NCBI RefSeq assembly: GCF_002101675.1
Contig: NZ_LQOY01000102.1
Coordinates: forward strand, 1 to 33,284
DNA: 33,284 nucleotides
Source: Mycobacterium gordonae
Lineage (GTDB): Bacteria; Actinomycetota; Actinomycetes; Mycobacteriales; Mycobacteriaceae
Reading direction: 5' to 3'
Part shown: piece after piece, positions 8,913-16,606 of the stretch
Numbering within the stretch: the first letter of the stretch is position 1
How the letters are laid out: each line of letters begins with the position of its first letter
Program-made: the position numbers and the translations under genes
The notes under the pieces: generated by a model
Database searches by the model: none
What the model was told of the DNA's origin: nothing
The model's input: the letters and a program-made list of their open reading frames with translations, nothing else

Positions 8913-9884
8913 GTGCGGGACGAGGATTCGACGGAGTCCCCGACACTGCAGCAGGTCGGTGAGTTCGCGGTGATCGAGGGGCTGGTGCGGGATCGCCGCC
9001 AGCCCGCGGCCGTCACCCTCGGTCCAGGAGACGACGCGGCGGTGGTTTCGGGCAGCGACGAACGCACCGTGGTGTCGGTCGACATGTTGGTGCAGGACCG
9101 GCACTTTCGGCTCGACTGGTCGACCCCTTACGACGTGGGACGCAAGGCGATCGCCCAGAATGCGGCCGATATCGAAGCGATGGGCGCCCGGCCGACCGCG
9201 TTCGTGGTGGGTTTCGGCGCACCCGGCGACACTCCTCGGGAGCAGGCCAGTGCGCTGGTCGACGGTATGTGGGACGAGGCGGATCGGGTGGGCGCCGGCA
9301 TCGCGGGCGGAGACCTGGTCAGCTGTCCGCAGTGGGTGATATCGGTAACGGTGCTGGGAGATCTGGAGGGTAGGGCGCCGGTGTTGCGGTCCGGTGCGCG
9401 GCCCGGCTCGGTGGTTGCCGTCGCCGGTGATCTGGGCCGTTCCGCTGCCGGATATGAACTGTGGTGCAAGGGAATTGAAGATTTCCAAGGCCTTCGCCAC
9501 CGGCATCTGGTGCCGTTACCCCCGTATGGCGAAGGTGCGATCGCCGCGGCCGCCGGGGCTCTGGGGATGATCGATGTATCCGACGGACTGGTGGCCGACC
9601 TGCGGCACATCGCCGAGGCTTCCGTGGTGGGTATCGATCTGTCCACCGAGGCGCTGGGTGTCGACCGCGACGCGGTGTCGCAGGCGGCCGACGCCGTCGG
9701 AGCCGACCCGTGGGCGTGGGTGCTCGGCGGCGGCGAAGATCACGCCCTGGTGGCGTGTTTCGGCGATGACGTGCCGGCCGGGTGGCGGGTGATCGGGCAG
9801 GTGCTCGAAGGGCCGGCCCGGGTGTTGGTCGACGGCAAAGTGTGGGAGGGATACGCGGGGTGGCAGTCGTTCGAGCAACGTTAG
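8913..9884 (+). CDS. thiL: Thiamine-monophosphate kinase
   Basis: Phosphorylates thiamine monophosphate to thiamine diphosphate with ATP, the last step of cofactor synthesis. The 323-residue protein belongs to the PurM/AIR synthetase-like fold. Visible signatures are GPGDDAAVV (residues 37-45, metal/ATP binding), SVDMLVQDRHF, GRKAIAQNAADIEAMGA, GGDL, and the C-terminal DVSDGLVADL and GGGEDHAL stretches. Length is typical. The GTG at 8913 has a GAGGTG Shine-Dalgarno a few bases upstream. The TAG stop at 9882-9884 is also the first half of a -10-like hexamer for the next gene. Confidence 0.95.
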   Translation: MRDEDSTESPTLQQVGEFAVIEGLVRDRRQPAAVTLGPGDDAAVVSGSDERTVVSVDMLVQDRHFRLDWSTPYDVGRKAIAQNAADIEAMGARPTAFVVGFGAPGDTPREQASALVDGMWDEADRVGAGIAGGDLVSCPQWVISVTVLGDLEGRAPVLRSGARPGSVVAVAGDLGRSAAGYELWCKGIEDFQGLRHRHLVPLPPYGEGAIAAAAGALGMIDVSDGLVADLRHIAEASVVGIDLSTEALGVDRDAVSQAADAVGADPWAWVLGGGEDHALVACFGDDVPAGWRVIGQVLEGPARVLVDGKVWEGYAGWQSFEQR

Positions 9885-9887
9885 GCT
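9882..9887 (+). promoter_or_regulatory. Leaderless-type -10 hexamer TAGGCT for the DUF1330 gene
   Basis: TAGGCT fits TANNNT and is followed by exactly six bases (GTCCGC) and then the GTG start at 9894. This is the spacing expected if transcription begins at the first base of the start codon. There is no Shine-Dalgarno sequence. The hexamer contains the thiL stop codon. Confidence 0.5.
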
Positions 9888-9893
9888 GTCCGC

Positions 9894-10184
9894 GTGACCG
9901 TCTATGCGATCGCCCAGCTCAAATTCACCGATCGAGCGGCCTACGACAGATACCAGACGGGCTTCCTGGACGTCTTTCGGCGCTACTCCGGAACTCTGCT
10001 CGCCGCTGACGAGTCGCCCGTGCTGGTGGAGGGGGATTGGGACCGCGACAAGGTGGTGCTGATGTCGTTTCCCGACGAGGAAGCGTTCCGCAGTTGGGCG
10101 CAATCGCCTGAGTATCAAGAGATCTCGAAGGACCGCCGGGCCGGCGCCGACACCGTGGTGCTGCTGGTGAAAGGGCTGTCGTGA
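9894..10184 (+). CDS. DUF1330 domain small protein
   Basis: The product has 96 residues and the ferredoxin-like (dimeric alpha/beta barrel) pattern of DUF1330: an N-terminal strand with VYAIAQLKFTD, a central RYQTGFLDVFRRYSGTLLAADE stretch, VLVEGDW, the signature VVLMSFPDEEAFRSWAQSPEYQ, and a final strand. The biochemical function of the family is not established. The gene follows thiL by 9 bp and overlaps ung by 4 bp (GTGA), so it can be co-transcribed with both, yet it has its own leaderless-type promoter signal. I do not recall a gene between thiL and ung in M. tuberculosis. Confidence 0.85.
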   Translation: MTVYAIAQLKFTDRAAYDRYQTGFLDVFRRYSGTLLAADESPVLVEGDWDRDKVVLMSFPDEEAFRSWAQSPEYQEISKDRRAGADTVVLLVKGLS

Positions 10185-10864
10185 CCGCGCGCCCGTTGAG
10201 TGAACTGGTCGACCCGGGTTGGGCGACGGCGCTGGCGCCGGTCGCCGATCAGGTGAGCCAGATGGGACAGTTCCTGCGCGCCGAGATTGCCGCCGGCCGA
10301 CGATATCTGCCCGCCGGTCCGAACGTGTTGCGGGCGTTCAGCTTTCCATTTGACGACGTGCGGGTGCTCATTGTGGGGCAGGATCCCTATCCGACGCCCG
10401 GCCACGCCGTGGGCCTGAGCTTCTCGGTGGCGCCGGACGTGCGCCCACTGCCGCGCAGCCTGTCCAACATCTTCGACGAGTACACCGCCGACCTCGGTTT
10501 CCCGCAGCCGTCCAACGGCGACCTGACACCGTGGGCGCAGCGCGGTGTGATGCTGCTGAACCGGGTGCTCACCGTGCGCCCCAGCACCCCGGCATCGCAT
10601 CGGGGCAAGGGCTGGGAAGCGGTGACGGAGTGCGCGATTCGCGCCCTGGTGGGTCGGGACAAGCCGCTGGTGGCGATCCTGTGGGGGCGCGACGCGTCAA
10701 CCCTCAAACCGATGCTGGCCGAAGGCGATTGTGTCGCCATCGAATCGCCGCACCCCTCGCCGCTGTCAGCCTCACGCGGGTTTTTCGGGTCGCGCCCGTT
10801 CAGTCGCGCCAATGAACTGCTCACCGGCATGGGGGCCGACCCGATCGATTGGCGGTTGCCGTGA
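10181..10864 (+). CDS. ung: Uracil-DNA glycosylase (family 1)
   Basis: Excises uracil from DNA, starting base excision repair of deaminated cytosine. The 227-residue protein has the water-activating motif GQDPYPTPGHAVGLSFS (catalytic Asp about residue 68), the PRSLSNIFDEY segment, LLNRVLTV, LWGR, and the DNA-intercalating HPSPLSASRGFFGSRPFS motif starting at about residue 191. All key motifs are intact and the length is normal. The GTG start at 10181 overlaps the preceding stop (GTGA), which supports translational coupling. The stop overlaps the next small gene in the same manner. Confidence 0.97.
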   Translation: MTARPLSELVDPGWATALAPVADQVSQMGQFLRAEIAAGRRYLPAGPNVLRAFSFPFDDVRVLIVGQDPYPTPGHAVGLSFSVAPDVRPLPRSLSNIFDEYTADLGFPQPSNGDLTPWAQRGVMLLNRVLTVRPSTPASHRGKGWEAVTECAIRALVGRDKPLVAILWGRDASTLKPMLAEGDCVAIESPHPSPLSASRGFFGSRPFSRANELLTGMGADPIDWRLP

Positions 10865-11166
10865 CGACGACCGCACGACTGGAGCAGGTCGGCGGCATCT
10901 CACTGATCGACCTATTGGGAATTTGCGAGGTACAGGGTCGTGACGGTTTGCCGTATCCGTTCTGGCGGACCCAGCCTGCCGCGGCCCCTGAGACGAATGC
11001 CTCCATGGTGGCGGAGCGGCTCGATGGGGGAGACCTCAATATTTTCCAGCAGTGGGCGCGCGCCTATGTGGAGGCCGACATCTGGGTGGAGTGCCGGGTG
11101 AACTTCACTTCTGCGGATCCTGATCTGCGACCCGATGCCCAGATCAAGACATTAACAAGGGCGTAG
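10861..11166 (+). CDS. Short hypothetical protein, possible truncated EspG-family remnant
   Basis: About 101 residues if translation starts at the GTG at 10861, which overlaps the ung stop (GTGA); an in-frame TTG lies at 10849. The stretches LIDLLGICEVQGRDGLPYPFW and FQQWARAYVEADIWVECRVNF recall the N-terminal part of long mycobacterial proteins annotated as ESX secretion-associated EspG. Those run well over 200 residues, whereas this frame stops after IKTLTRA. The likeness is from memory and not verified. No frame that obviously continues the domain follows: the next gene is an oxidoreductase. It could be a decayed EspG-like gene or a short protein in its own right. Confidence 0.5.
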   Translation: MTTTARLEQVGGISLIDLLGICEVQGRDGLPYPFWRTQPAAAPETNASMVAERLDGGDLNIFQQWARAYVEADIWVECRVNFTSADPDLRPDAQIKTLTRA

Positions 11167-11308
11167 AGTTCAAATCGTCACGAATTGTCGGCCTCCCCTC
11201 AGATCCGATTCATTGGCGACGGCACTGCCCGGGGACGGTCCACGCGCGGTATTAGCTCGGGCGAGGAGGGGCCGCCTTGCCTTGCGCTTGTGTCCGGGGG
11301 TGATTGCC
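11167..11308. other. Intergenic region upstream of the oxidoreductase
   Basis: These 142 bp hold no convincing gene. A TATTAG hexamer near 11250 is a weak -10 candidate, and a GGGGGTGA run just before 11309 can serve as ribosome binding site for the downstream gene. Confidence 0.3.
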
Positions 11309-12250
11309 ATGGCCGAGATGACGGCTTTGCGAGCACACCGTCGCGGCGGCCCCGAAGTGTTGGCCGTCGAGTCGGCGCCGGTCCCGGTTCCGGCGGCTGG
11401 CGAAGTGCTGGTGGCCGTGCACGCCGCGGCCATCACGTTCGACGAATTGACCTGGGAAGAAACCTGGACGCGGGATGGCGTCGACCGGACGCCGACCATC
11501 GTGTCGCACGAGGTCTCCGGTGTGATCGCCGAGACGGGACCAGGTGTCACCGACGTCCAGCCTGGCGACGACGTGTACGGACTGGTCGCTTTCGACCGCG
11601 ACGGCGCCGCAGCCGAATTCGTCGCGATGCCGGCGACTGACCTGGCGGCCAAACCGTCGACCGTCTCCCATGCGGTTGCGGCGGCGCTTCCGCTGGCCGG
11701 GCTGACCGCGTTGCAGGCACTGGTTGACCATGCCGGTGTGCGGCCCGGTGAGGCGGTGCTGGTGCACGGCGGTGCCGGGGGAGTGGGTGCATTGACGGTC
11801 CAACTGGCGGCGCAGCTGGGTGCCGAGGTCACCGCCACGGTCCGCAGCGACACCGCCGAACTGGTCCGCGGCTTCGGCGCCCGGCACGTGATCAACACGC
11901 GCAGGGCCGAATTCGACGGCCCAGGCACGAAATATGACGTCGTGATCGACACCGTCGGGGGCCAGACCCTGGACCGGTCCTTCGGCGTGCTGCGCCGCGG
12001 TGGCCGGTTGGTGACGCTCAGCGCGCCGCCACCAGCGGGCATAGACACCGAATTCGGTGTTACGGCAACCTTCTTCATCGTCACCGCCAACCGGGACCAA
12101 CTCACCGAACTGGCGACCCTGGTGGACAGCGGCAGTTTGCACATCGAGATTGCCGATACCTTCCCGCTCGCCCGCGGCCGGGAAGCGTTCGAAAGTGGGA
12201 GCCGCCCGGGGCGGCGGGCCGGAAAGACCGTCCTCGTCGTCCGCGACTGA
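11309..12250 (+). CDS. Zinc-free NADP-dependent quinone-type oxidoreductase (MDR superfamily)
   Basis: Predicted cytosolic NADPH-dependent reductase of quinones or enones; the substrate is unknown. The 313-residue protein (ATG at 11309) has the GroES-like domain with GPEVLAVES, a VSHEVSGVIAETGPGV stretch and PGDDVYGLV, then a Rossmann domain with VHGGAGGVGALTVQLA (NADPH binding) and YDVVIDTVGG. The cysteine/histidine zinc ligands of alcohol dehydrogenases are absent, as in the QOR subgroup. An in-frame GTG at 11300 is an alternative start; the frame is open further upstream but that part does not look conserved. The nitroreductase gene follows after 21 bp. Confidence 0.88.
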   Translation: MAEMTALRAHRRGGPEVLAVESAPVPVPAAGEVLVAVHAAAITFDELTWEETWTRDGVDRTPTIVSHEVSGVIAETGPGVTDVQPGDDVYGLVAFDRDGAAAEFVAMPATDLAAKPSTVSHAVAAALPLAGLTALQALVDHAGVRPGEAVLVHGGAGGVGALTVQLAAQLGAEVTATVRSDTAELVRGFGARHVINTRRAEFDGPGTKYDVVIDTVGGQTLDRSFGVLRRGGRLVTLSAPPPAGIDTEFGVTATFFIVTANRDQLTELATLVDSGSLHIEIADTFPLARGREAFESGSRPGRRAGKTVLVVRD

Positions 12251-12256
12251 CCACCC

Positions 12257-12265
12257 TGTCAGGAT
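12257..12265 (+). promoter_or_regulatory. Extended -10 like TGTCAGGAT before the nitroreductase gene
   Basis: TGT precedes the hexamer CAGGAT (12260-12265), which is separated by six bases (GAGGGC) from the GTG start at 12272. That is leaderless-type spacing with an extended -10 TGN. AGGATGAGG could instead act as a Shine-Dalgarno, so the site is ambiguous. Confidence 0.35.
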
Positions 12266-12271
12266 GAGGGC

Positions 12272-12922
12272 GTGTACGACCTCGAGGAGACGATCCGCCA
12301 ACGCCGTTCCAGCCGCATGTTCCTGCCCCAGCCGGTGCCGCGGCGGCTGGTCGAGGAATCGCTGGAGCTGGCGGTGCGTGCCCCGTCCAACTCGAATGTG
12401 CAGCCGTGGCAGGTCGTTTTCACCAGCGGGGCAGCCAGGGACAGGTTGGTGGCGGCATTGCTGGCCAAGGCCCGTTCCGAACCACCGAAGGTCCCGCAAC
12501 TGCCGCCCGCCTTCGCTCACCTGCGACGGGACCTGGGTGCGCAGGTCTACGGCTCGATGGGGATTGCCCGAGACGACACGCTCGGACGTCAGGAAGCGGT
12601 GCTGCGTAACTGGGAATTCTTCCGCGCCCCGATGGGCGGAGTGGTGTTCATGCACCAGGATCTCGATGTCGTCGACAGCATGGGTGTCGGGATGTTTCTG
12701 CAGAACCTGTTGCTGGCCTTGACCGCTCGCGGCCTGGGCACCTGTGTTCAGGTTTCGATCGCCGGCTATCCCGAGATCGTCCGCGAGCAACTGGGCATCG
12801 CCGTGGAGATGCGAATCCTGTGTGGGCTGGCGGTGGGCTATCCGGACCCGGACTTCGCGGCCAACTCGCTGCGCATCGGCCGCGACAGCCTGGACAAGCA
12901 CGTGGTGTTCCTCGACGAATGA
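12272..12922 (+). CDS. Nitroreductase family FMN protein
   Basis: Predicted FMN-dependent NAD(P)H oxidoreductase acting on nitro or quinone compounds; the physiological substrate is unknown. The 216-residue protein begins with the family signature IRQRRSSRMFLPQPV (FMN phosphate contacts), then AVRAPSNSNVQPWQVV, and later MFLQNLLLALTARGLGTCVQ and CGLAVGYPDPDF with the usual C-terminal tail. Length is normal. It lies 21 bp after the quinone oxidoreductase and converges on the SDR gene with a single base between the stops, leaving no room for a terminator. Confidence 0.9.
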   Translation: MYDLEETIRQRRSSRMFLPQPVPRRLVEESLELAVRAPSNSNVQPWQVVFTSGAARDRLVAALLAKARSEPPKVPQLPPAFAHLRRDLGAQVYGSMGIARDDTLGRQEAVLRNWEFFRAPMGGVVFMHQDLDVVDSMGVGMFLQNLLLALTARGLGTCVQVSIAGYPEIVREQLGIAVEMRILCGLAVGYPDPDFAANSLRIGRDSLDKHVVFLDE

Positions 12923-12923
12923 C

Positions 12924-13754
12924 CTAGCCCCCCGGGAAATTCACGTCTTTCGTCACGGCCTTCCACTCCTCGATCGACGCCGACAGCGCGGCGATCTTGT
13001 CCCGCATCGCTTTGAGCACGTCACGGCCCAGCAGCAACCGCAATGGGGGATCGTCGAGTTCGGTCACCATGAGCACCGCCTCGGCGACCTTGCGGGGGTC
13101 GCCCGGCAGGTGGTCGGCGAACTGCTTGATGAGGTCCTTGCGTGCGGCGACGTCGGCGTAATCGGCGATGGGACTGCCGGTTTCCTTCATCGACCGGCTC
13201 GCCCAATCGGTGCGGAACGCACCGGGTTCGATGGCGGTCACCTTGATCCCGAGCGGACGGACTTCGGTGGCGAGGGCTTCGGTCACTGCTTCCAGCGCGA
13301 ACTTGGTGGATGAGTAATAGGCATTCGGCGGGTTGGCGACCAGACCGGTCATCGACGAGATATTGACGATGTGGCCCGACCCCCGCGCCCGCATGGCCGG
13401 CAGCACCGCCTTGATCATGTCGACCGCGCCGAAGTAGTTGACGTCGAACAATTTTCGGACTTCGGCGTCCTCGCCCTCCTCCACCGCCGACAGATAACCG
13501 TGTCCGGCGTTGTTGACCAACACGTCGACCCCACCGAAGGCCTGCTCGGCTGCGGCGACCGCGGCGGCGATCTGGCCGGCGTCGGTGACGTCGAGTGCCA
13601 CCGCCAACGCGCGAGAGCCGAATTCGTCGGCGAAGTCCTGCACCGCCTCGGCCCGTCGCGCCGTCACCGCCACGCTGTGGCCGCGTTCCAAAGCGGCACG
13701 GGCGATCTCGCGGCCGAAACCGGTGGAGCAACCCGTCACCAACCACCGCGCCAT
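12924..13754 (-). CDS. Classical short-chain dehydrogenase/reductase (SDR)
   Basis: NAD(P)-dependent oxidoreductase of unknown substrate. The 276-residue protein has the cofactor motif TGCSTGFG (residues 7-14), LDVTD, NNAG (81-84), the catalytic serine in NISSMTG (133/134), and YSSTK with Tyr147 and Lys151. The Arg residues after the second strand (TARR) favour NADP. It is the last gene of a leftward operon: its ATG at 13752-13754 is separated by one base from the stop of the DUF1214 gene. Its neighbours suggest a lipid or steroid-like substrate, but this is inference. Confidence 0.92.
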   Translation of the reverse strand: MARWLVTGCSTGFGREIARAALERGHSVAVTARRAEAVQDFADEFGSRALAVALDVTDAGQIAAAVAAAEQAFGGVDVLVNNAGHGYLSAVEEGEDAEVRKLFDVNYFGAVDMIKAVLPAMRARGSGHIVNISSMTGLVANPPNAYYSSTKFALEAVTEALATEVRPLGIKVTAIEPGAFRTDWASRSMKETGSPIADYADVAARKDLIKQFADHLPGDPRKVAEAVLMVTELDDPPLRLLLGRDVLKAMRDKIAALSASIEEWKAVTKDVNFPGG

Positions 13755-13755
13755 C

Positions 13756-15000
13756 TCAGGCCGTCCCTTCCGGCAGGCGCCGTAGGTAGCTCGCTCGGCG
13801 GTCGGCCAGTTCGGCCGCGCGCTGCTCGCGGCTCACCCGCGGCAGGTCCGGCACCTCGGCATCGAGCCGGTCCAGCTTCACCACCCGCCCGTGCGCACCG
13901 AGTCCCGCTCGGGGGCCCGTCTCGCCGAACTCCGCCATCCGCAACGTCAGAATGGCTTCGCGCAGCCCGTCGGTGTCGATCCAGTTGGCCGTCCCGGGGT
14001 CAACCGGCGAGATCACGTAGGTGTACGTGCCGTCCTCGTTGGCCACCGACTGCGCCTTGTTCAAGCTGCCGGTGCGGTCGACGATGTCCAGCGTGGTGCC
14101 CCAGATGTTGCTCAGCGGCACCGTGAAGTACTCCGCGCCACCGTCGTTGAGGTCGACGACGAACGCCTCGTCCGGGGCCAGGTCGAAGCGGCCCATGACG
14201 TAGAACTGGTTGCGCATCGCACCGTCGGTGTCCGCCGACCAGGCCAGGTCGAACTGGTTGGCCGGCATCTTGTAGACGCCGTGGCTGAGCTTGCCGGTGA
14301 AGTTGGCGAAGTACGCCATCATCGACGCGGTCGCCTCGGCTTGTTCGTCCAGGGCGCGCGCCGGGGTTGCAGGCGGGCCGCCTAGCCGTTGTATCTCAAA
14401 GTGATTGGGATCGTCGCGTCCCCAGTCGAGCAGCACATCGCGGATGTAGAACTCATGCGCCTGCGGGGTGCTGCGCACGTGATTCGGCCGGCCATTGGCC
14501 GGGTCGGCATCGACGGTGATAGTGAAGCTGCCGTCGGAATCGACCGTCATGGTGCGGCCGTTGAGCACGTCGACGGTGCCCATGTGCGCGTCCCAGAGGG
14601 TGAAGTAGTTCTCGGTCATCCGGTGCTCACCCACCCGGCCGCGGATCTCATAGCGTTCGTCGCCCGAGATCGGTATCACCCGGTACACACTGTCGGGATT
14701 GTCGATCCCCCAACGGGATCCGGGAATGCGCCGGCCGTCCACCGGGTGCGCCAACCGGGTGATGCAACTGACTTTGGGTCGCAGCTTGTCCTGATTGGAC
14801 GACCACACCGCGGCCGAGAACATCACTTCGGCGAAGGCGTCGTCGAACCGCTCACGCATTGCCTCCGACGCCTTCGCGCGGCCGAGCCAGGTCTGCGCGA
14901 CGTCGCGGTAGGCTGCCTTGACGGTGGGGTGCTCGATCAACTCCACGGCGGCCAGTTCCTGTTCATGCTGGGATGCCGTGGCGACCGGGTGGTCGGTCAT
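13756..15000 (-). CDS. DUF1214-type protein of unknown function
   Basis: The product has 414 residues. The N-terminal half is mostly helical with no motif I recognise. The C-terminal half has the DUF1214 pattern: FYVMGRFDLAPDEAFVV, a PLSNIWGTTLDIV stretch, SLNKAQSVANEDGTYTYVIS, and DPGTANWIDTDG followed by a TLRMAEFG end. No signal peptide or membrane segment is seen. The start ATG overlaps the sulfotransferase stop (ATGA), so the two are probably translationally coupled. It may correspond to the Rv3531c-like family that, as I recall, sits beside an SDR and a sulfotransferase-like gene in the M. tuberculosis cholesterol region; this is from memory. Confidence 0.8.
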   Translation of the reverse strand: MTDHPVATASQHEQELAAVELIEHPTVKAAYRDVAQTWLGRAKASEAMRERFDDAFAEVMFSAAVWSSNQDKLRPKVSCITRLAHPVDGRRIPGSRWGIDNPDSVYRVIPISGDERYEIRGRVGEHRMTENYFTLWDAHMGTVDVLNGRTMTVDSDGSFTITVDADPANGRPNHVRSTPQAHEFYIRDVLLDWGRDDPNHFEIQRLGGPPATPARALDEQAEATASMMAYFANFTGKLSHGVYKMPANQFDLAWSADTDGAMRNQFYVMGRFDLAPDEAFVVDLNDGGAEYFTVPLSNIWGTTLDIVDRTGSLNKAQSVANEDGTYTYVISPVDPGTANWIDTDGLREAILTLRMAEFGETGPRAGLGAHGRVVKLDRLDAEVPDLPRVSREQRAAELADRRASYLRRLPEGTA

Positions 15001-16163
15001 ACGCTGCTCCTGTCTCGGAAACGTTTGTTGTACAACGCGAATCGCTCATCGACCTGCTCGGGACGCAGGCCGTAATCGGCCAGCCGGTAAGGAGGACGCG
15101 CGCCTTCGCGGGGGCGTACCTGAAGCCAGTGCCGCATGGCGTCGCGCGCCTGGTCGGTCAACGGCACACCGACGGCGTCATACACGCGGGCCACCTGCCC
15201 GATCGGATCGGCCACCGCCTCCTCGAAGTGAATGTCGGTGACCCGCCCGGCGTCCCAGCTGTCACGGACCGCCATCGTCCGGTCGTTGGTCCATCCCATG
15301 CGTTGCAGCCACTCGGCGCCCACCCGGTTCACGTCGACGTTATCGGCGTGCATAGCGTGCAAGGTCGCGTTCAAGCTGGCGCCCGATGCGATCGTGGTGC
15401 GCGGATCGCGGTGCATGTGGACGACGTGCACGCCAGGGAACCTGGCCCGCAGCAGATCCAGATACCCCAGGTGCGCCGGCGACTTCAGCACCCAGCGCTG
15501 CCCCCGCACACCTCGCTGCCGCTTCTGCCACTGCAGAAACCGCAGCATGCGGTAGAGGTAGTCGTAGGCCGGTGTGAAGTCCTGCTCGTCGAGCCAGGAC
15601 CGGTAGTGCGGCAGGTGGGCGCCGGACTCGGGGACGTGCGACAAGAACGCGTCGGCCAGAAAGACGATCTCTTCCTCGGCTTCCCGCGCGTACATGGGAT
15701 GGATGGTGAACAGATCTGGTGCCAGTTCGCGCGACTTCGCTTCGCGCGCTTCGCTGATCGCGATTCGGGGGTCGGTGCCGGTGAACGTCTGGCCGAGTTT
15801 GGGCGCGACCTCGACCACCTCCCAGCCGTAGGCGCACAGGAAGCGCGGGTCCGCCGCCAGCAGCCGCTGCATCAACGTGGTTCCGCTGCGCATCATTCCG
15901 ACGACGACGATCGGCGCCGCGACCTGCTCGTCGAGGATGTCCGGGTGGCGCCGGATCCACTCCTGGGTCCGCAGCCGCATCCGGAGGCTGTGCACGATTC
16001 CCGACCGCAGGATGTGGGTGCCGATGTCGTTGAGGTCGGCACGCGCGTAGTCGGCCAGCAATACCCTGAGTGGACGTTCGAAATGGCCCGGGCCCCAGTC
16101 GGTTAGCGACTCCTTGCGTTGCGCCTCGGCCAGCACCGCCGCGGCGTCGAACGGCGTCGCCAC
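14997..16163 (-). CDS. PAPS-dependent sulfotransferase family protein
   Basis: Predicted transfer of a sulfuryl group from PAPS to an unknown acceptor. With the GTG start at 16163, which shares one base with the preceding TAG, the protein has 388 residues. The 5'-phosphosulfate loop is clear at residues 85-100 (VVVGMMRSGTTLMQR), and the 3'-phosphate motif HMHRDPRTTIASGAS follows in the second half after WVLKSPAHLGYL. An N-terminal helical region of about 80 residues precedes the P-loop, as in many mycobacterial members. The frame is open upstream to 16232, but this start gives tight coupling. It is second in the four-gene operon. Some family members in actinobacteria may not sulfate, so the activity is inferred. 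Confidence 0.9.
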   Translation of the reverse strand: MATPFDAAAVLAEAQRKESLTDWGPGHFERPLRVLLADYARADLNDIGTHILRSGIVHSLRMRLRTQEWIRRHPDILDEQVAAPIVVVGMMRSGTTLMQRLLAADPRFLCAYGWEVVEVAPKLGQTFTGTDPRIAISEAREAKSRELAPDLFTIHPMYAREAEEEIVFLADAFLSHVPESGAHLPHYRSWLDEQDFTPAYDYLYRMLRFLQWQKRQRGVRGQRWVLKSPAHLGYLDLLRARFPGVHVVHMHRDPRTTIASGASLNATLHAMHADNVDVNRVGAEWLQRMGWTNDRTMAVRDSWDAGRVTDIHFEEAVADPIGQVARVYDAVGVPLTDQARDAMRHWLQVRPREGARPPYRLADYGLRPEQVDERFALYNKRFRDRSSV

Positions 16164-16606
16164 TAGAACTTCAGGTGCTGGCTGACGTCGCCGATCTGGT
16201 CGACGAACATCGTGCGGCTGTCGAACCACCACACGCCGTCGCGCCGGTGGAAGGTGTCTTTGTAGTGGCCTGTCACGATCACCTGCAGCGGCAACTCGGG
16301 GGTGGCCTGCGTGACGCAGTAATAAGACGTGCTGTGCGCCGTGCCCGCCGCATCATCGATGTGTAGCTGCACATTGGTGGTGTTGTGCTTGGTCTTGGGG
16401 GTGCCGTCCTCGTAGATGCGGGTGGCCATCTCGTACATCTGGCGCACCCGGGCGGCTCCGGCGAACACCGTTTCCGGGGGGCCGTCCTCCACGCCGCAGA
16501 TACGGCCATGCTCGAAGAGCCCGGCGACCCCGTCCAGGTCGCCGCTGTCGAGGAGTTGCGCGTAGGTGTAGATCAGGTTGGTGATCGCTATAGCGCTGTC
16601 ACTCAC
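16163..16606 (-). CDS. SnoaL/NTF2-like protein
   Basis: The product has 147 residues and the cone-shaped NTF2/SnoaL-like fold pattern: helical start AIAITNLIYTYAQLLDSGDLDGVAGLF, a central strand KHNTTNVQLHIDD, then YYCVTQA, VIVTGHYKDTFHRRDG and VWWFDSRTMFV. Members act as small-molecule isomerases, cyclases or hydratases, or as ligand-binding subunits; no specific activity can be assigned. The GTG start has a GAGGTGG Shine-Dalgarno. It is the first gene of the leftward operon leading to the sulfotransferase, DUF1214 and SDR genes. Confidence 0.87.
   Translation of the reverse strand: MSDSAIAITNLIYTYAQLLDSGDLDGVAGLFEHGRICGVEDGPPETVFAGAARVRQMYEMATRIYEDGTPKTKHNTTNVQLHIDDAAGTAHSTSYYCVTQATPELPLQVIVTGHYKDTFHRRDGVWWFDSRTMFVDQIGDVSQHLKF

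Noticed and set aside
8770..8946. Longer N-terminus for the DUF3515 protein
   Set aside because: The extension crosses the divergent promoter region and the thiL start and has no conserved features; a good ribosome binding site precedes 8769.
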